Origin: Brachybacterium sp036311905 | GTDB lineage: Bacteria > Actinomycetota > Actinomycetes > Actinomycetales > Dermabacteraceae | Reading direction: 5' to 3' | DNA: 64,000 bases | Assembly (NCBI RefSeq): GCF_036311905.1 | Contig: NZ_JAZDCH010000021.1 | Location: 62,001-126,000, forward strand | In this document: positions 7,666-15,535 of the stretch, piece by piece | Layout: each line of letters opens with the position of its first letter | Position numbering within the stretch: the first letter of the stretch is position 1 | Program-made: the position numbers and the translations under genes | Notes under the pieces: generated by a model | Told to the model about the DNA's origin: nothing | The model's database searches: none | What the model saw: only the letters and a program-made list of their open reading frames with translations

Positions 7666-8361
7666 ATGATCCCGACCGCCGATCAGCCCATCCCCTCGCG
7701 CGGCGACGCCGCGGGCGACGAGGCCACGGCGGGCCTGACCCGTCGCCAGCGGCTCGTCCTCGAGATGATCCAGTCCGCGATCGCCGCGCACGGATACCCG
7801 CCCACCATGCGCGAGATCGGTGACGCCGTCGGGCTGACCTCCTCGTCCTCGGTCTCGCATCAGCTGCAGGCCCTCGAACGCAAGGGCTTCCTGCGCCGCG
7901 ATCCGAAGCGCCCCCGCGCGATGGAGGTGGTGATGCCGCAGGAGGACGACGCCCCCGCGCCCACCCCCGCCCCGGAGATCGGCTCCGCCTCGGTCTCGGT
8001 CCCGCTCGTGGGACGCATCGCCGCGGGCATCCCCATCACCGCGGAGGAGCAGGTCGAGGACGTCTTCACGCTGCCGGAGCGGCTCGTGGGCGGCGGTGAG
8101 CTGTTCCTGCTGCAGGTGGTCGGCGACTCGATGGTGGACGCCGCGATCTGCGATGGCGACTGGGTGGTCGTGCGCAGTCAGCAGTCCGCCGAGAAGGGCG
8201 AGATCGTCGCCGCCATGATCGACGGCGAGGCGACGGTCAAGACCCTCGTCATGCGGGACGACCACGTCTGGCTCATGCCGCACAACCCGGCCTTCGCCCC
8301 GATCCTCGGCGACCATGCCGAGATCCTCGGCAAGGTCGTCGCGGTCCTGCGCGCGGTCTGA
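7666..8361 (+). CDS. lexA: LexA repressor
   Basis: Master SOS repressor, 231 residues. Winged-helix DNA-binding domain at about residues 24-90 (TRRQRLVLEMIQ...PTMREIGDAVGLTSSSSVSHQL). The self-cleavage site is Ala120-Gly121 within GRIAAGIPI, with catalytic Ser155 (GDSMVD) and Lys192 (TVKTLV). All residues needed for RecA-stimulated autoproteolysis are present. The ATG at 7666 has AGGAGG eight bases upstream; the longer frame opening at 7588 would start inside the promoter. It is divergent from the LysM gene, and each gene has its own LexA box in the shared region, so LexA controls both itself and its neighbour. Confidence 0.98.
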   Translation: MIPTADQPIPSRGDAAGDEATAGLTRRQRLVLEMIQSAIAAHGYPPTMREIGDAVGLTSSSSVSHQLQALERKGFLRRDPKRPRAMEVVMPQEDDAPAPTPAPEIGSASVSVPLVGRIAAGIPITAEEQVEDVFTLPERLVGGGELFLLQVVGDSMVDAAICDGDWVVVRSQQSAEKGEIVAAMIDGEATVKTLVMRDDHVWLMPHNPAFAPILGDHAEILGKVVAVLRAV

Positions 8362-8385
8362 GCCTCCCCCGCTCTCCGCGTCAGT

Positions 8386-8413
8386 GCGCCCCGGCGAGAG
8401 GGCGGCGGGGCGC
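8386..8413. terminator. Hairpin between convergent lexA and dinG-like genes
   Basis: An 8-bp perfect stem (GCGCCCCG with CGGGGCGC) and a 12-base loop sit in the 76-bp gap where the two genes meet. Confidence 0.6.
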
Positions 8414-8437
8414 CAGAGCCCTCGGAGGGGTGAGTCC

Positions 8438-10474
8438 TCAGCCCGCGTCGGCGAGCCGCCGCAGTGCCCCGAGGGCCACCTGGGGATCGGTCGTCGGCCA
8501 GAGCGGGGGCATCGCCTCCCGCAGGAACCCGCCGTAGCGCGCCGTGGACAGGCGGGGATCGAGCACCGCGACCATTCCCCGGTCCTCCACCGTGCGGATC
8601 AGTCGTCCAGCACCCTGAGCCAGCAGCAGTGCCGCGTGCTGGGCGGAGACCGCCATGAAGCCGTTCCCGCCGCGCTGGGCGATGCGCTCCTGCCGTGCCG
8701 ACGCGAGCGGATCGTCGGGCCGCGGGAAGGGGATGCGGTCGATGGTGACCAGTCGCAGCGAGCGCCCCGTCACGTCGACCCCCTGCCAGAGCGTGAGGGT
8801 CCCGAAGAGCGAGGAGTCCTCGTCCTCGCGGAAGTGGCGCACGAGGTTCGCCATCGAGTCCTCCCCCTGCACCTCGATCCGCAGGTCCAGACGGGCGCGG
8901 ACGTGCTCGGCAGCGAGCTCGGCGCCCCGTCGCGAGGAGAACAGGCACAGTGCCCCGCCGCGGGAGGCCTCCACCAGCTCGGTGAGGTGGTCGAGCATCG
9001 CGGCCTGGGGCCCCTCCCGCCCGGGGGGCGGAAGATGGCGGGCGGTGTACAGGATCCCCTGGCGCGGGTAGTCGAAGGGACTGCCGACATCGAGCGCCGC
9101 CCACGCCCCGGCGTCGCGCGCCGGGGGGATCGCGGCGGGGTCGAGACGGGCCGCGCGCGCGAGGCCCACCTCTCCGGCGGGCGGCTCGAAGCGGCCGCCG
9201 AGGGCGAGGGTCGCCGAGGCCAGGATCGCGGTGCGATCCTCGAGGATCGCCGAGCGCATCGCGAGCGCAACGCTGAGCGGGGCGACCTGGAGGCTGGATC
9301 GCCCCGTCACGGGGGAGTGCGAGACGGAGACGACATCGTCCTCGCCGGGCGAGCCGAGCCGCTCGCACACGTCGATGATCTCCTGCAGGGTCGCCCGTAC
9401 CGTCTTGCGCGTGCCCGCGGTGCTGGCCCCCGCCTCCTCCCCCGCATCCTTCGCGTCGGAGTGCGCGGTGCGCGCCTCGATGCGCACCTGGGTCACGGCG
9501 TCGCCGAGCCGCTCGGGCAGGTCGCCGATCACCCTCCCGTCGGACACGAGGGCGAGCGCCTCGCGGAGCTCCTCTCCTGCATCGTCGAGGGCGGTCGCCG
9601 CGACGCCGAGCGAGCGCAGATCGCGCACGGTGCCGCGCACCATGCCCGGGGTGAGCACCTCGGTGACCGCCCCGGTGACGCGGCTGGTCAGCTCATGGGC
9701 CTCGTCGAACACGACCACGTCGTGCTCGGGGATGATCCCGTGACGGTCGAAGGCGTCGATCGCGAGCAGCGCGTGGTTGGTGACGACCACGTCGACCTCG
9801 CGGGCGATCTCGCGGCTGCGCTCGGCGAAGCAGGAGGTGACCACCGGGCAGGTCTGCCCCAGGCACTGGTTGCCGAGCACCGAGACCTGTCGCCAGGCCC
9901 GGTCGGAGACCGCGGAGTCGAGGCTGTCGCGGTCCCCGGTCTCCGTCTCCTCCGCCCAGGCGCGCAGTCGGCGCACCTGGTCGCCGAGACGCTCCGAGCC
10001 ACCGGTGGCGGAGTCCCCGCCCGCCGCGGCCCCGGAGAAGAGGGCACCCGGATCCTCGACCGGATAGCCGCCGTCGATCTTGTGCCGGCACAGGTAGTTC
10101 CCGCGCCCCTTGAGGAGCGCGAAGGTCGGGGTGCGCGGGAGATGCGGCGCGAGGGCCTCGACCAGACGGGGCAGGTCCTTGCGCACGATCTGGGTCTGCA
10201 GCGCGATGGTCGCTGTCGAGATGACCACCGGCCGACCGCTCACGAGCGCATGGCGCAGCGCCGGGACCAGGTAGGCGAGGGACTTGCCGGTGCCGGTCCC
10301 GGCCTGGACCAGGAGGTGGCGGCCGCCCGACATGGCGGTGTCCACCGCCTCGGCCATCGCCTGCTGACCCGGTCGCGGGGACCCGCCGATCGCGCCGACC
10401 GCCGCGTCCAGGAGGGTGGACAGGTCGATCCCGGCGGCTCCGGGAGCGGCCTCGGGGTGGGTGGCGGTGGTCAT
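8438..10474 (-). CDS. DinG-like ATP-dependent DNA helicase (XPD family)
   Basis: A 678-residue SF2 5'-3' helicase. Walker A is QAGTGTGKS (about residues 57-65), the DEAH box is in VVVFDEAHELT, and four iron-sulfur cysteines are visible as YLC, NQC, QTC and SCF between about residues 127 and 220, in XPD/DinG order. The C-terminal half carries TLWQGVDVTG and QGAGRLIRT, the last helicase motif. Members unwind D-loops, R-loops and damaged replication intermediates. It is 35 bp behind hflX, but TACCCT plus six bases precede its ATG, so a private leaderless promoter is likely. No LexA box is visible here. DinG versus YoaA subtype cannot be decided by eye. Confidence 0.92.
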   Translation of the reverse strand: MTTATHPEAAPGAAGIDLSTLLDAAVGAIGGSPRPGQQAMAEAVDTAMSGGRHLLVQAGTGTGKSLAYLVPALRHALVSGRPVVISTATIALQTQIVRKDLPRLVEALAPHLPRTPTFALLKGRGNYLCRHKIDGGYPVEDPGALFSGAAAGGDSATGGSERLGDQVRRLRAWAEETETGDRDSLDSAVSDRAWRQVSVLGNQCLGQTCPVVTSCFAERSREIAREVDVVVTNHALLAIDAFDRHGIIPEHDVVVFDEAHELTSRVTGAVTEVLTPGMVRGTVRDLRSLGVAATALDDAGEELREALALVSDGRVIGDLPERLGDAVTQVRIEARTAHSDAKDAGEEAGASTAGTRKTVRATLQEIIDVCERLGSPGEDDVVSVSHSPVTGRSSLQVAPLSVALAMRSAILEDRTAILASATLALGGRFEPPAGEVGLARAARLDPAAIPPARDAGAWAALDVGSPFDYPRQGILYTARHLPPPGREGPQAAMLDHLTELVEASRGGALCLFSSRRGAELAAEHVRARLDLRIEVQGEDSMANLVRHFREDEDSSLFGTLTLWQGVDVTGRSLRLVTIDRIPFPRPDDPLASARQERIAQRGGNGFMAVSAQHAALLLAQGAGRLIRTVEDRGMVAVLDPRLSTARYGGFLREAMPPLWPTTDPQVALGALRRLADAG

Positions 10475-10480
10475 CGGATC

Positions 10481-10486
10481 AGGGTA
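10481..10486 (-). promoter_or_regulatory. -10 hexamer TACCCT, leaderless start of dinG-like gene
   Basis: Leftward TACCCT is followed by GATCCG and then the ATG at 10474. Confidence 0.6.
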
Positions 10487-10509
10487 TCCGCGCGGCCACC
10501 GCCGCCCCG

Positions 10510-12111
10510 TCAGGCCGCGCCGTGGAGCTCTGCGGCGAGCGCCTCATCGACCCGCGCGTGCAGTCGGGTGCCGTCCATCAGGTGCTCCTCGGCGAGGACC
10601 TCGCCGGTGGAGTGGACCCGCGAGACCAGGTCGCCCCGGGAGTAGGGCACGACCAGGTCGACCTCGACGGCCGGGCGGGGCAGTCGCTCGGCGATCAGCT
10701 CGCGCAGCTCCTCGAGGCCCATGCCGGTGCGGGCGGAGACCACTGCCGAGTCGCCCACCTGGCTGCGCAGGCGAGCGATCGTCTCGGGCTCGGCGATGTC
10801 CGCCTTGTTGAGCACGATCACCTCGGGGACGTCGAAGCCGTCGATCTCCCCGAGCACGGTGCGGACCGCGCGGATCTGCCCTTCCGGGTCCGGATGGGAG
10901 GCGTCGACGACATGCAGCAGCAGGTCCGCGTCGGCGACCTCCTCGAGCGTCGAGCGGAACGCCTCGACCAGCTGCGTGGGCAGATGGCGCACGAAGCCGA
11001 CGGTGTCCGCGTAGGTGAACTCGCGGCCGTCCGGGGTGGTGGCCCGGCGCACCGTCGGGTCGAGAGTCGCGAAGAGAGCGTTCTCGACCAGCACACCGGC
11101 GCTCGTGAGGCGGTTCAGGAGCGAGGACTTCCCGGCGTTGGTGTATCCGGCGATCGCGACCGACGGCACCTGATGACGCTTGCGATCCGCGCGCTGGGCG
11201 TCGCGCCCCGGCGTCATCGCCTTGATCTCGCGGCGCAGCTTGGCCATGCGGTCGCGGATCCGTCGACGGTCCAGCTCGATCTTGGTCTCACCGGGACCGC
11301 GCGAGCCCATGCCCGCACCGCCCGCGGCGACACGGCCGCCGGCCTGACGGGACATCGACTCGCCCCAGCCGCGCAGCCGCGGCAGGAGGTACTCGAGCTG
11401 CGCCAGCTCGACCTGGGCCTTGCCCTCGCGGGACTTCGCGTGCTGCGCGAAGATGTCGAGGATCAGGGCGGTGCGATCGACGACCTTGACCTTGACGATG
11501 TCCTCGAGGGCACGCCGCTGGCTGGGCCCGAGCTCGCCGTCGGCGATCACGGTGTCGGCGCCGGTCGCGGCGACGATGTCCGCGAGCTCGGCGGCCTTGC
11601 CCTTGCCGAGAAAGGTCGCCGGGTCGGGATGGGCACGGCGCTGGAGGACGCCGTCGAGCACCTCGGAGCCGGCGGTCTCGGCGAGGGCGGCGAGCTCGCG
11701 CAGGCTGACTTCGGCCTCCTCGATGTTGCCGCTCGTGTAGAGGCCGGCGAGGACCACGCGCTCGAGGCGCAGCTGGCGGTACTCGACCTCGGTGATGTCC
11801 TCGAGCTCGGTGGAGAGGCCGGCCACACGGCGCAGGGCCTGGCGGTCGGCGAGGTCGAGCTGGTCGCCGTCGGACTCCGAGGCGTAGGTGACCGAGGAGA
11901 CGGAGGCGTCGCCGCGGGCGAGGATGCGCTCGGTGAGCGGATCGCGGCGCCGAGCGGGAGCGGAGGGCTCGGGGGTCCCAGCGGCGCGGTGCTGCTCCTG
12001 GTCGGAGCTCGCTCCGTGCTCGTCCCGGGCGGGTGCGGGGGTGCCGGCCTCTCCCGTGTCGGCTCCCTCGACAGCGGCGTCGGCAGGGTCGGGATGGAAG
12101 GCGATGGGCAC
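10510..12111 (-). CDS. hflX: Ribosome-associated GTPase HflX
   Basis: OBG-HflX family GTPase of 533 residues that splits or rescues stalled ribosomes. After an acidic, low-complexity N-terminus come the HflX N-domain (residues about 95-230, with LGKGKAAEL and ADGELGPSQRRALE), the glycine-rich segment GGRVAAGGAGMGSRGPGETKIE, a coiled helix, and the G domain with G1 GYTNAGKSS (about 318-326), G3 DTVGFVRHLP and G4 NKAD. The GTG at 12111 has GAGGAG ten bases upstream. The same frame is open as far as 13098, but that stretch lies over two other genes and is rejected as the start. The extended N-terminus compared with E. coli is usual in actinobacteria. Confidence 0.95.
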   Translation of the reverse strand: MPIAFHPDPADAAVEGADTGEAGTPAPARDEHGASSDQEQHRAAGTPEPSAPARRRDPLTERILARGDASVSSVTYASESDGDQLDLADRQALRRVAGLSTELEDITEVEYRQLRLERVVLAGLYTSGNIEEAEVSLRELAALAETAGSEVLDGVLQRRAHPDPATFLGKGKAAELADIVAATGADTVIADGELGPSQRRALEDIVKVKVVDRTALILDIFAQHAKSREGKAQVELAQLEYLLPRLRGWGESMSRQAGGRVAAGGAGMGSRGPGETKIELDRRRIRDRMAKLRREIKAMTPGRDAQRADRKRHQVPSVAIAGYTNAGKSSLLNRLTSAGVLVENALFATLDPTVRRATTPDGREFTYADTVGFVRHLPTQLVEAFRSTLEEVADADLLLHVVDASHPDPEGQIRAVRTVLGEIDGFDVPEVIVLNKADIAEPETIARLRSQVGDSAVVSARTGMGLEELRELIAERLPRPAVEVDLVVPYSRGDLVSRVHSTGEVLAEEHLMDGTRLHARVDEALAAELHGAA

Positions 12112-12255
12112 GATCGGCGAACTCCTCGGGAGCGGGGGCTGTGGTCGCCCGGCGGCGGGAGGTCCCGGCCGCGGGATCGTCCCAGAATCCCACGCCGACG
12201 GGAGGGGGTCGAGGGATTTTGCCCTCGGCGCATCCCGGATCACGCGGAGGATCCG

Positions 12256-12261
12256 TATCCT
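12256..12261 (+). promoter_or_regulatory. -10 hexamer TATCCT, leaderless start of RsmC-like gene
   Basis: TATCCT is followed by GCCCGG and the GTG at 12268. Confidence 0.6.
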
Positions 12262-12267
12262 GCCCGG

Positions 12268-12882
12268 GTGACCGAGCATTACTTCTCCGCCTCGACCGGG
12301 ACCTCCGACCGCCGTTTCCCGCTGCGCGTGCGGCTCGCGGGCCAGGACCTGGACCTGGTCTCGAGCGCCTCGGTGTTCTCGGGGCACGGGCTGGACAAGG
12401 CCACGGCGGTGCTGCTGGACCGGCTGGACGAGATCGCCGAGCCGCCGGCGGGGGCGCGGATCCTCGACCTCGGCTGCGGCTGGGGTCCGATCGCCCTGAC
12501 CGCCGCGCTGCGGGATCCCTCGGCCGAGGTGTGGGCGATCGACGTCAGCGAGCGCGCCCGGGAGCTGACGGCGGAGAACGCCCGCCGCAGCGGCGCCGCG
12601 AACCTCGTCGTCGCAGCGCCCGAGGACGTCCCCGAGGAGCTGCGCTTCGACGCGATCTGGTCCAACCCCCCGATCCGCATCGGCAAGGAGGCGCTGCACG
12701 CCCTGCTGCTGCAGTGGACGGCTCGGCTCTCGCCGGAGGGCACCGCGGCGCTCGTGGTCGGGAAGAACCTCGGCGCCGACCCGCTCGCCCGCTGGCTCGG
12801 GGAGCAGCTCCCCGAGCGGGAGGTCCGGAAGGTCGCGAGCGCGAAGGGCTTCCGGGTGCTCGAGGTGGGCCCCTCCGTCTGA
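12268..12882 (+). CDS. RsmC-like class I methyltransferase
   Basis: A 204-residue SAM-dependent methyltransferase of the RsmC/YbxB type. ILDLGCGWGPIAL is motif I (about residues 63-75), AIDVSERARELT is the acidic loop, and SNPPIRIGK is the NPP catalytic motif used for exocyclic-amine methylation of guanine in rRNA. It corresponds to the C-terminal catalytic half of E. coli RsmC, without the extra N-terminal domain, as in Gram-positive relatives. It starts with GTG six bases after TATCCT, a leaderless arrangement, and is divergent from hflX. The exact rRNA target is inferred only from the family. Confidence 0.85.
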   Translation: MTEHYFSASTGTSDRRFPLRVRLAGQDLDLVSSASVFSGHGLDKATAVLLDRLDEIAEPPAGARILDLGCGWGPIALTAALRDPSAEVWAIDVSERARELTAENARRSGAANLVVAAPEDVPEELRFDAIWSNPPIRIGKEALHALLLQWTARLSPEGTAALVVGKNLGADPLARWLGEQLPEREVRKVASAKGFRVLEVGPSV

Positions 12883-12911
12883 GCTGGCTGAGGTACCTGA
12901 GCTGCGTGAGA

Positions 12912-13769
12912 TCAGGGCCTCGGCAGCAGCGTTCCGTCGGCGACGAGCTCGGCCGCCCCGGTGAGCAGCACCTCGCCGTCGGCCCCCCAGCTCACCTCGA
13001 GGCGTCCCCCGGGGACGTCGACGATCCACGGTCGGGCGTCGGTGTCCCGCGCGCGCAGAGCGCTCGCGACGGCGACCGCCGCGACGCCGGTGCCGCATGA
13101 GCGGGTCTCCCCCACTCCGCGCTCGTGGACACGCATCGCCACGTGGTGATCGCCGCGCTCGGCGACCAGCTCGATGTTCGCCCCGTCAGCCGGTTCGGGA
13201 TCGAGCGCCGGGCGGCGGGTGAGGTCGAGGTCCTCGAGCGCGAGACCCGCGGGGAGGAAGGCGACGGCGTGGGGGTTGCCCATGTCGACGTCGAGCACGT
13301 CGAGACGGTGCCCGGCGATCTCGACGGTGCGTCCGCTGCGCTCGCTGCGGCTGCGTCCCATGCCGACGCGGACCCTCCACACGGCGGGGTCGCCGGCCGC
13401 GGGACGGGAGAGCACCTCGATGGTGCGCACCCCGGCGCGGGTCCAGATCGGGAAGGAGTCCTCCTGCACGTGCCCGGCGCGCTGCAGGTGCGCGGCGAAC
13501 ACCCGCACTCCGTTGCCGCACATCTCGGCGAGGGAGCCGTCGCCGTTGCGGTAGTCCATGAACCACTCGGGGGCGTCGGCGGGGGCGTCGATCCCCGCGT
13601 GCCGGGTCCGCACCGCGCGGATCACGCCGTCCCCGCCGATGCCCGCCCGGCGATCGGCGAGCGCGGCGACCGCGGCGGCGTCGAGCGCGAGCTCCCCGTC
13701 CGGGTCGTCGAGGATCACGAAGTCGTTCTCGGTACCGTGTCCCTTGGTGAAGCGCAGCGGTTCGGTCAT
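12912..13769 (-). CDS. dapF: Diaminopimelate epimerase
   Basis: Converts LL- to meso-diaminopimelate for lysine and peptidoglycan synthesis. 285 residues, close to family length. Both catalytic cysteines are present: C84 in AEMCGNGVRV and C225 in RSCGTGVAA. KGHGTENDFVILDD at the N-terminus and DMGNPHAV in the middle are also typical. The gene follows miaA by 9 bp, and its own -10-like TAGGCT overlaps the miaA stop codon, six bases before the ATG. With dapA and dapB elsewhere in the window, much of the DAP branch is represented here. Confidence 0.97.
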   Translation of the reverse strand: MTEPLRFTKGHGTENDFVILDDPDGELALDAAAVAALADRRAGIGGDGVIRAVRTRHAGIDAPADAPEWFMDYRNGDGSLAEMCGNGVRVFAAHLQRAGHVQEDSFPIWTRAGVRTIEVLSRPAAGDPAVWRVRVGMGRSRSERSGRTVEIAGHRLDVLDVDMGNPHAVAFLPAGLALEDLDLTRRPALDPEPADGANIELVAERGDHHVAMRVHERGVGETRSCGTGVAAVAVASALRARDTDARPWIVDVPGGRLEVSWGADGEVLLTGAAELVADGTLLPRP

Positions 13770-13775
13770 GGGCGA

Positions 13776-13781
13776 AGCCTA
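13776..13781 (-). promoter_or_regulatory. -10 hexamer TAGGCT, leaderless start of dapF
   Basis: Leftward TAGGCT, whose TAG is also the miaA stop codon, is followed by TCGCCC and the dapF ATG at 13769. Confidence 0.5.
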
Positions 13782-14741
13782 AGCCGCGGGGCCCTCCGGC
13801 GCCGTGACCGGGGTCGCGAGGACCCGGAGCGCCTGCTCGAGGACGGAGCCGCTGCCGCCGGCCGGATCCGCGTCGATCCAGCGCACCCGCGTATCGCGAC
13901 GGAACCAGGTGTCCTGCTTGCGGACCAGCCGTCGGGTCCCGACCACCGTGGCCTCGATCGCCTCGGCGCAGGTGAGGGTGCCGTCGAGCACGGCGAGCCC
14001 CTGCTCGTAGCCGATGGCCCGGCGCGCGGTGAGGCCGCGATCCAGTCCCTGCTCGCGCAGGGCGCGGATCTCCCCGAGCAGACCGGCCTCGACCATGCGC
14101 CCGACCCGCCGGGCGATGCGGTCGTGGAGGGTGGCGCGCTCGGTGCGCAGCCCGATCTGCACCGTCTCCGGTACGGCGTAGTCGGGGCGGGGCAGGAAGG
14201 CGCTGAACGGGCGGCCGGTGAGCCGCCCCACTTCGAGGGCGCGGACGATCCGCCGCGCATCGCCGGATCCGATCATCGCCGCCGCCTCGGGGTCGGTGGC
14301 CAGGAGCTCCGCGTGCAGGGCGGCGGTGCCCTCGGTCGCCGTGCGCGCCTCGAGAGCGGCGCGCACCGCGGGGTCCGTCGGGGGGAACTCGATCCGGTCC
14401 AGCACCGCGCGCACGTACAGCCCCGAGCCGCCGACGAGGATCGGGACGCGGCCGCGGTCCCGGATCGCGGCGATCTCGGCGCGCGCAGCGTCCCGGTACA
14501 CGGAGACGCTCGCCTCCTCGGTGACGTCGAGGACGTCGAGGAGGTGGTGGGGCACGCCGCGCCGCTCGGCGAGGGTCACCTTGGCGGTGCCGATGTCCAT
14601 ACCGCGGTAGAGCTGCAGCGCATCGGCGTTGACCACCTCTCCGTCGAGATGCTCCGCGAGCGCGATCGCGAGATCGGACTTCCCGGTCGCCGTCGCGCCG
14701 ACCACCGCGAGCAGCGGGGCGACGGGGACGGGTTCGGGCAT
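13779..14741 (-). CDS. miaA: tRNA dimethylallyltransferase
   Basis: Adds the dimethylallyl group to A37 of tRNAs reading UNN codons; MiaB, encoded about 800 bp away on the same strand, then methylthiolates it. 320 residues. The P-loop VVGATATGKSDLA is at residues 13-25, DALQLYRGMDIGTAKV holds the catalytic Asp region, VGGSGLYVRAVLD follows, and KQDTWFRRD near the end is the tRNA-binding motif. The ATG at 14741 is directly preceded by TACAGT plus six bases, so translation is likely leaderless; the longer frame to 15074 overlaps the YbjN gene and is rejected. Confidence 0.96.
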   Translation of the reverse strand: MPEPVPVAPLLAVVGATATGKSDLAIALAEHLDGEVVNADALQLYRGMDIGTAKVTLAERRGVPHHLLDVLDVTEEASVSVYRDAARAEIAAIRDRGRVPILVGGSGLYVRAVLDRIEFPPTDPAVRAALEARTATEGTAALHAELLATDPEAAAMIGSGDARRIVRALEVGRLTGRPFSAFLPRPDYAVPETVQIGLRTERATLHDRIARRVGRMVEAGLLGEIRALREQGLDRGLTARRAIGYEQGLAVLDGTLTCAEAIEATVVGTRRLVRKQDTWFRRDTRVRWIDADPAGGSGSVLEQALRVLATPVTAPEGPAA

Positions 14742-14747
14742 GCCCGC

Positions 14748-14753
14748 ACTGTA
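14748..14753 (-). promoter_or_regulatory. -10 hexamer TACAGT, leaderless start of miaA
   Basis: Leftward TACAGT is followed by GCGGGC and the ATG at 14741. Confidence 0.6.
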
Positions 14754-14940
14754 CTCGGGGACCCCGTCCGGAGCCGGGCCGGCCGCATCGAGCCGGGCCG
14801 GGCTTCCCGAGCCCGTGCGCCGCAGGGTCAGCGGGATCACCCTCGGCTCCCCTGGCATTCCCATGACGCGGGAGTATGGTGAGGGCCGGCCCGACCGCCT
14901 GGTCGGTGCCCTCGAATCCCGCGACATCCCGAGGTTGGAC

Positions 14941-15426
14941 GTGACCGCACCGAACGAGTCCCCCACGACGACGGACTCGGCCGACGCACTGGCCCCCCTG
15001 TCCCTGCAGCGGATCGGCGAGCGCCTCTCCCTGCAGGGGTACGCCTTCGTCGAGGACGAGGAGCACCCCGACATCCTGCGGGCCCGCTTCGACGACTACC
15101 GCTTCCAGTTCATGCTCTCCGGCGAGGACCACGGCATCCTCCAGACCCGCGGCCGCTGGAGCCACTCGGTGGACATCTCCCGCAAGGTGGGGATGATCAA
15201 GCTCTGCAACGAGTGGAACATGAACCGCATCTGGCCCAAGGTGTACGTGCGCCGCGAGTCCGAGGGCCTGCTCGGCGTGTACGGCGAGCTCGCCGCGGAC
15301 TTCCGCGCCGGAGCCCTCGACTCCCAGATCGACACCGCGATCCGCTGCGGCCTCTCGACCGTGATCGCCTTCTTCCACAGCCTCGAGGAGCGGCTCGGCG
15401 CCGAGCTCGAGGAGCTCGACTGCTGA
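14941..15426 (+). CDS. YbjN domain-containing protein
   Basis: A 161-residue soluble protein of the YbjN (PF10722-type) family. The conserved core is visible as the strand-helix region around residues 24-60 (LSLQGYAFVEDEE, RARFDDYRFQFML), then KVGMIKLCNEWNMNRIWPKVYVR and a C-terminal helix bundle with FFHSLEERLGAEL. Family members resemble type III secretion chaperones in fold; their actinobacterial role is unknown. The GTG at 14941 has GAGG six bases upstream, and a TATGGT hexamer at 14875-14880 suggests a short leader of about 50 bases. A very strong terminator follows 48 bp after the stop. Confidence 0.85.
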   Translation: MTAPNESPTTTDSADALAPLSLQRIGERLSLQGYAFVEDEEHPDILRARFDDYRFQFMLSGEDHGILQTRGRWSHSVDISRKVGMIKLCNEWNMNRIWPKVYVRRESEGLLGVYGELAADFRAGALDSQIDTAIRCGLSTVIAFFHSLEERLGAELEELDC

Positions 15427-15473
15427 GCTCCCCGCGAGCCGGTCCCGAGGGGACCATGTCCACCAGGACCATC

Positions 15474-15510
15474 GACGGGCCCGTCCTCCGCTGCGGAGGG
15501 CGGGCCCGTC
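15474..15510. terminator. Strong bidirectional hairpin terminator
   Basis: A 10-bp stem of GACGGGCCCG and its complement, one wobble, and a 6-bp inner stem enclose a three-base loop. It sits between the convergent YbjN gene and miaB. Confidence 0.85.
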
Positions 15511-15535
15511 GGCGTCCGGCGGGACGGCCGGCGGC

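Noticed and set aside
12112..13098. Longer HflX of 862 residues
   Set aside because: The upstream part of the frame runs antisense over the RsmC-like methyltransferase and the end of dapF; a GTG with a good ribosome site at 12111 gives the normal protein.
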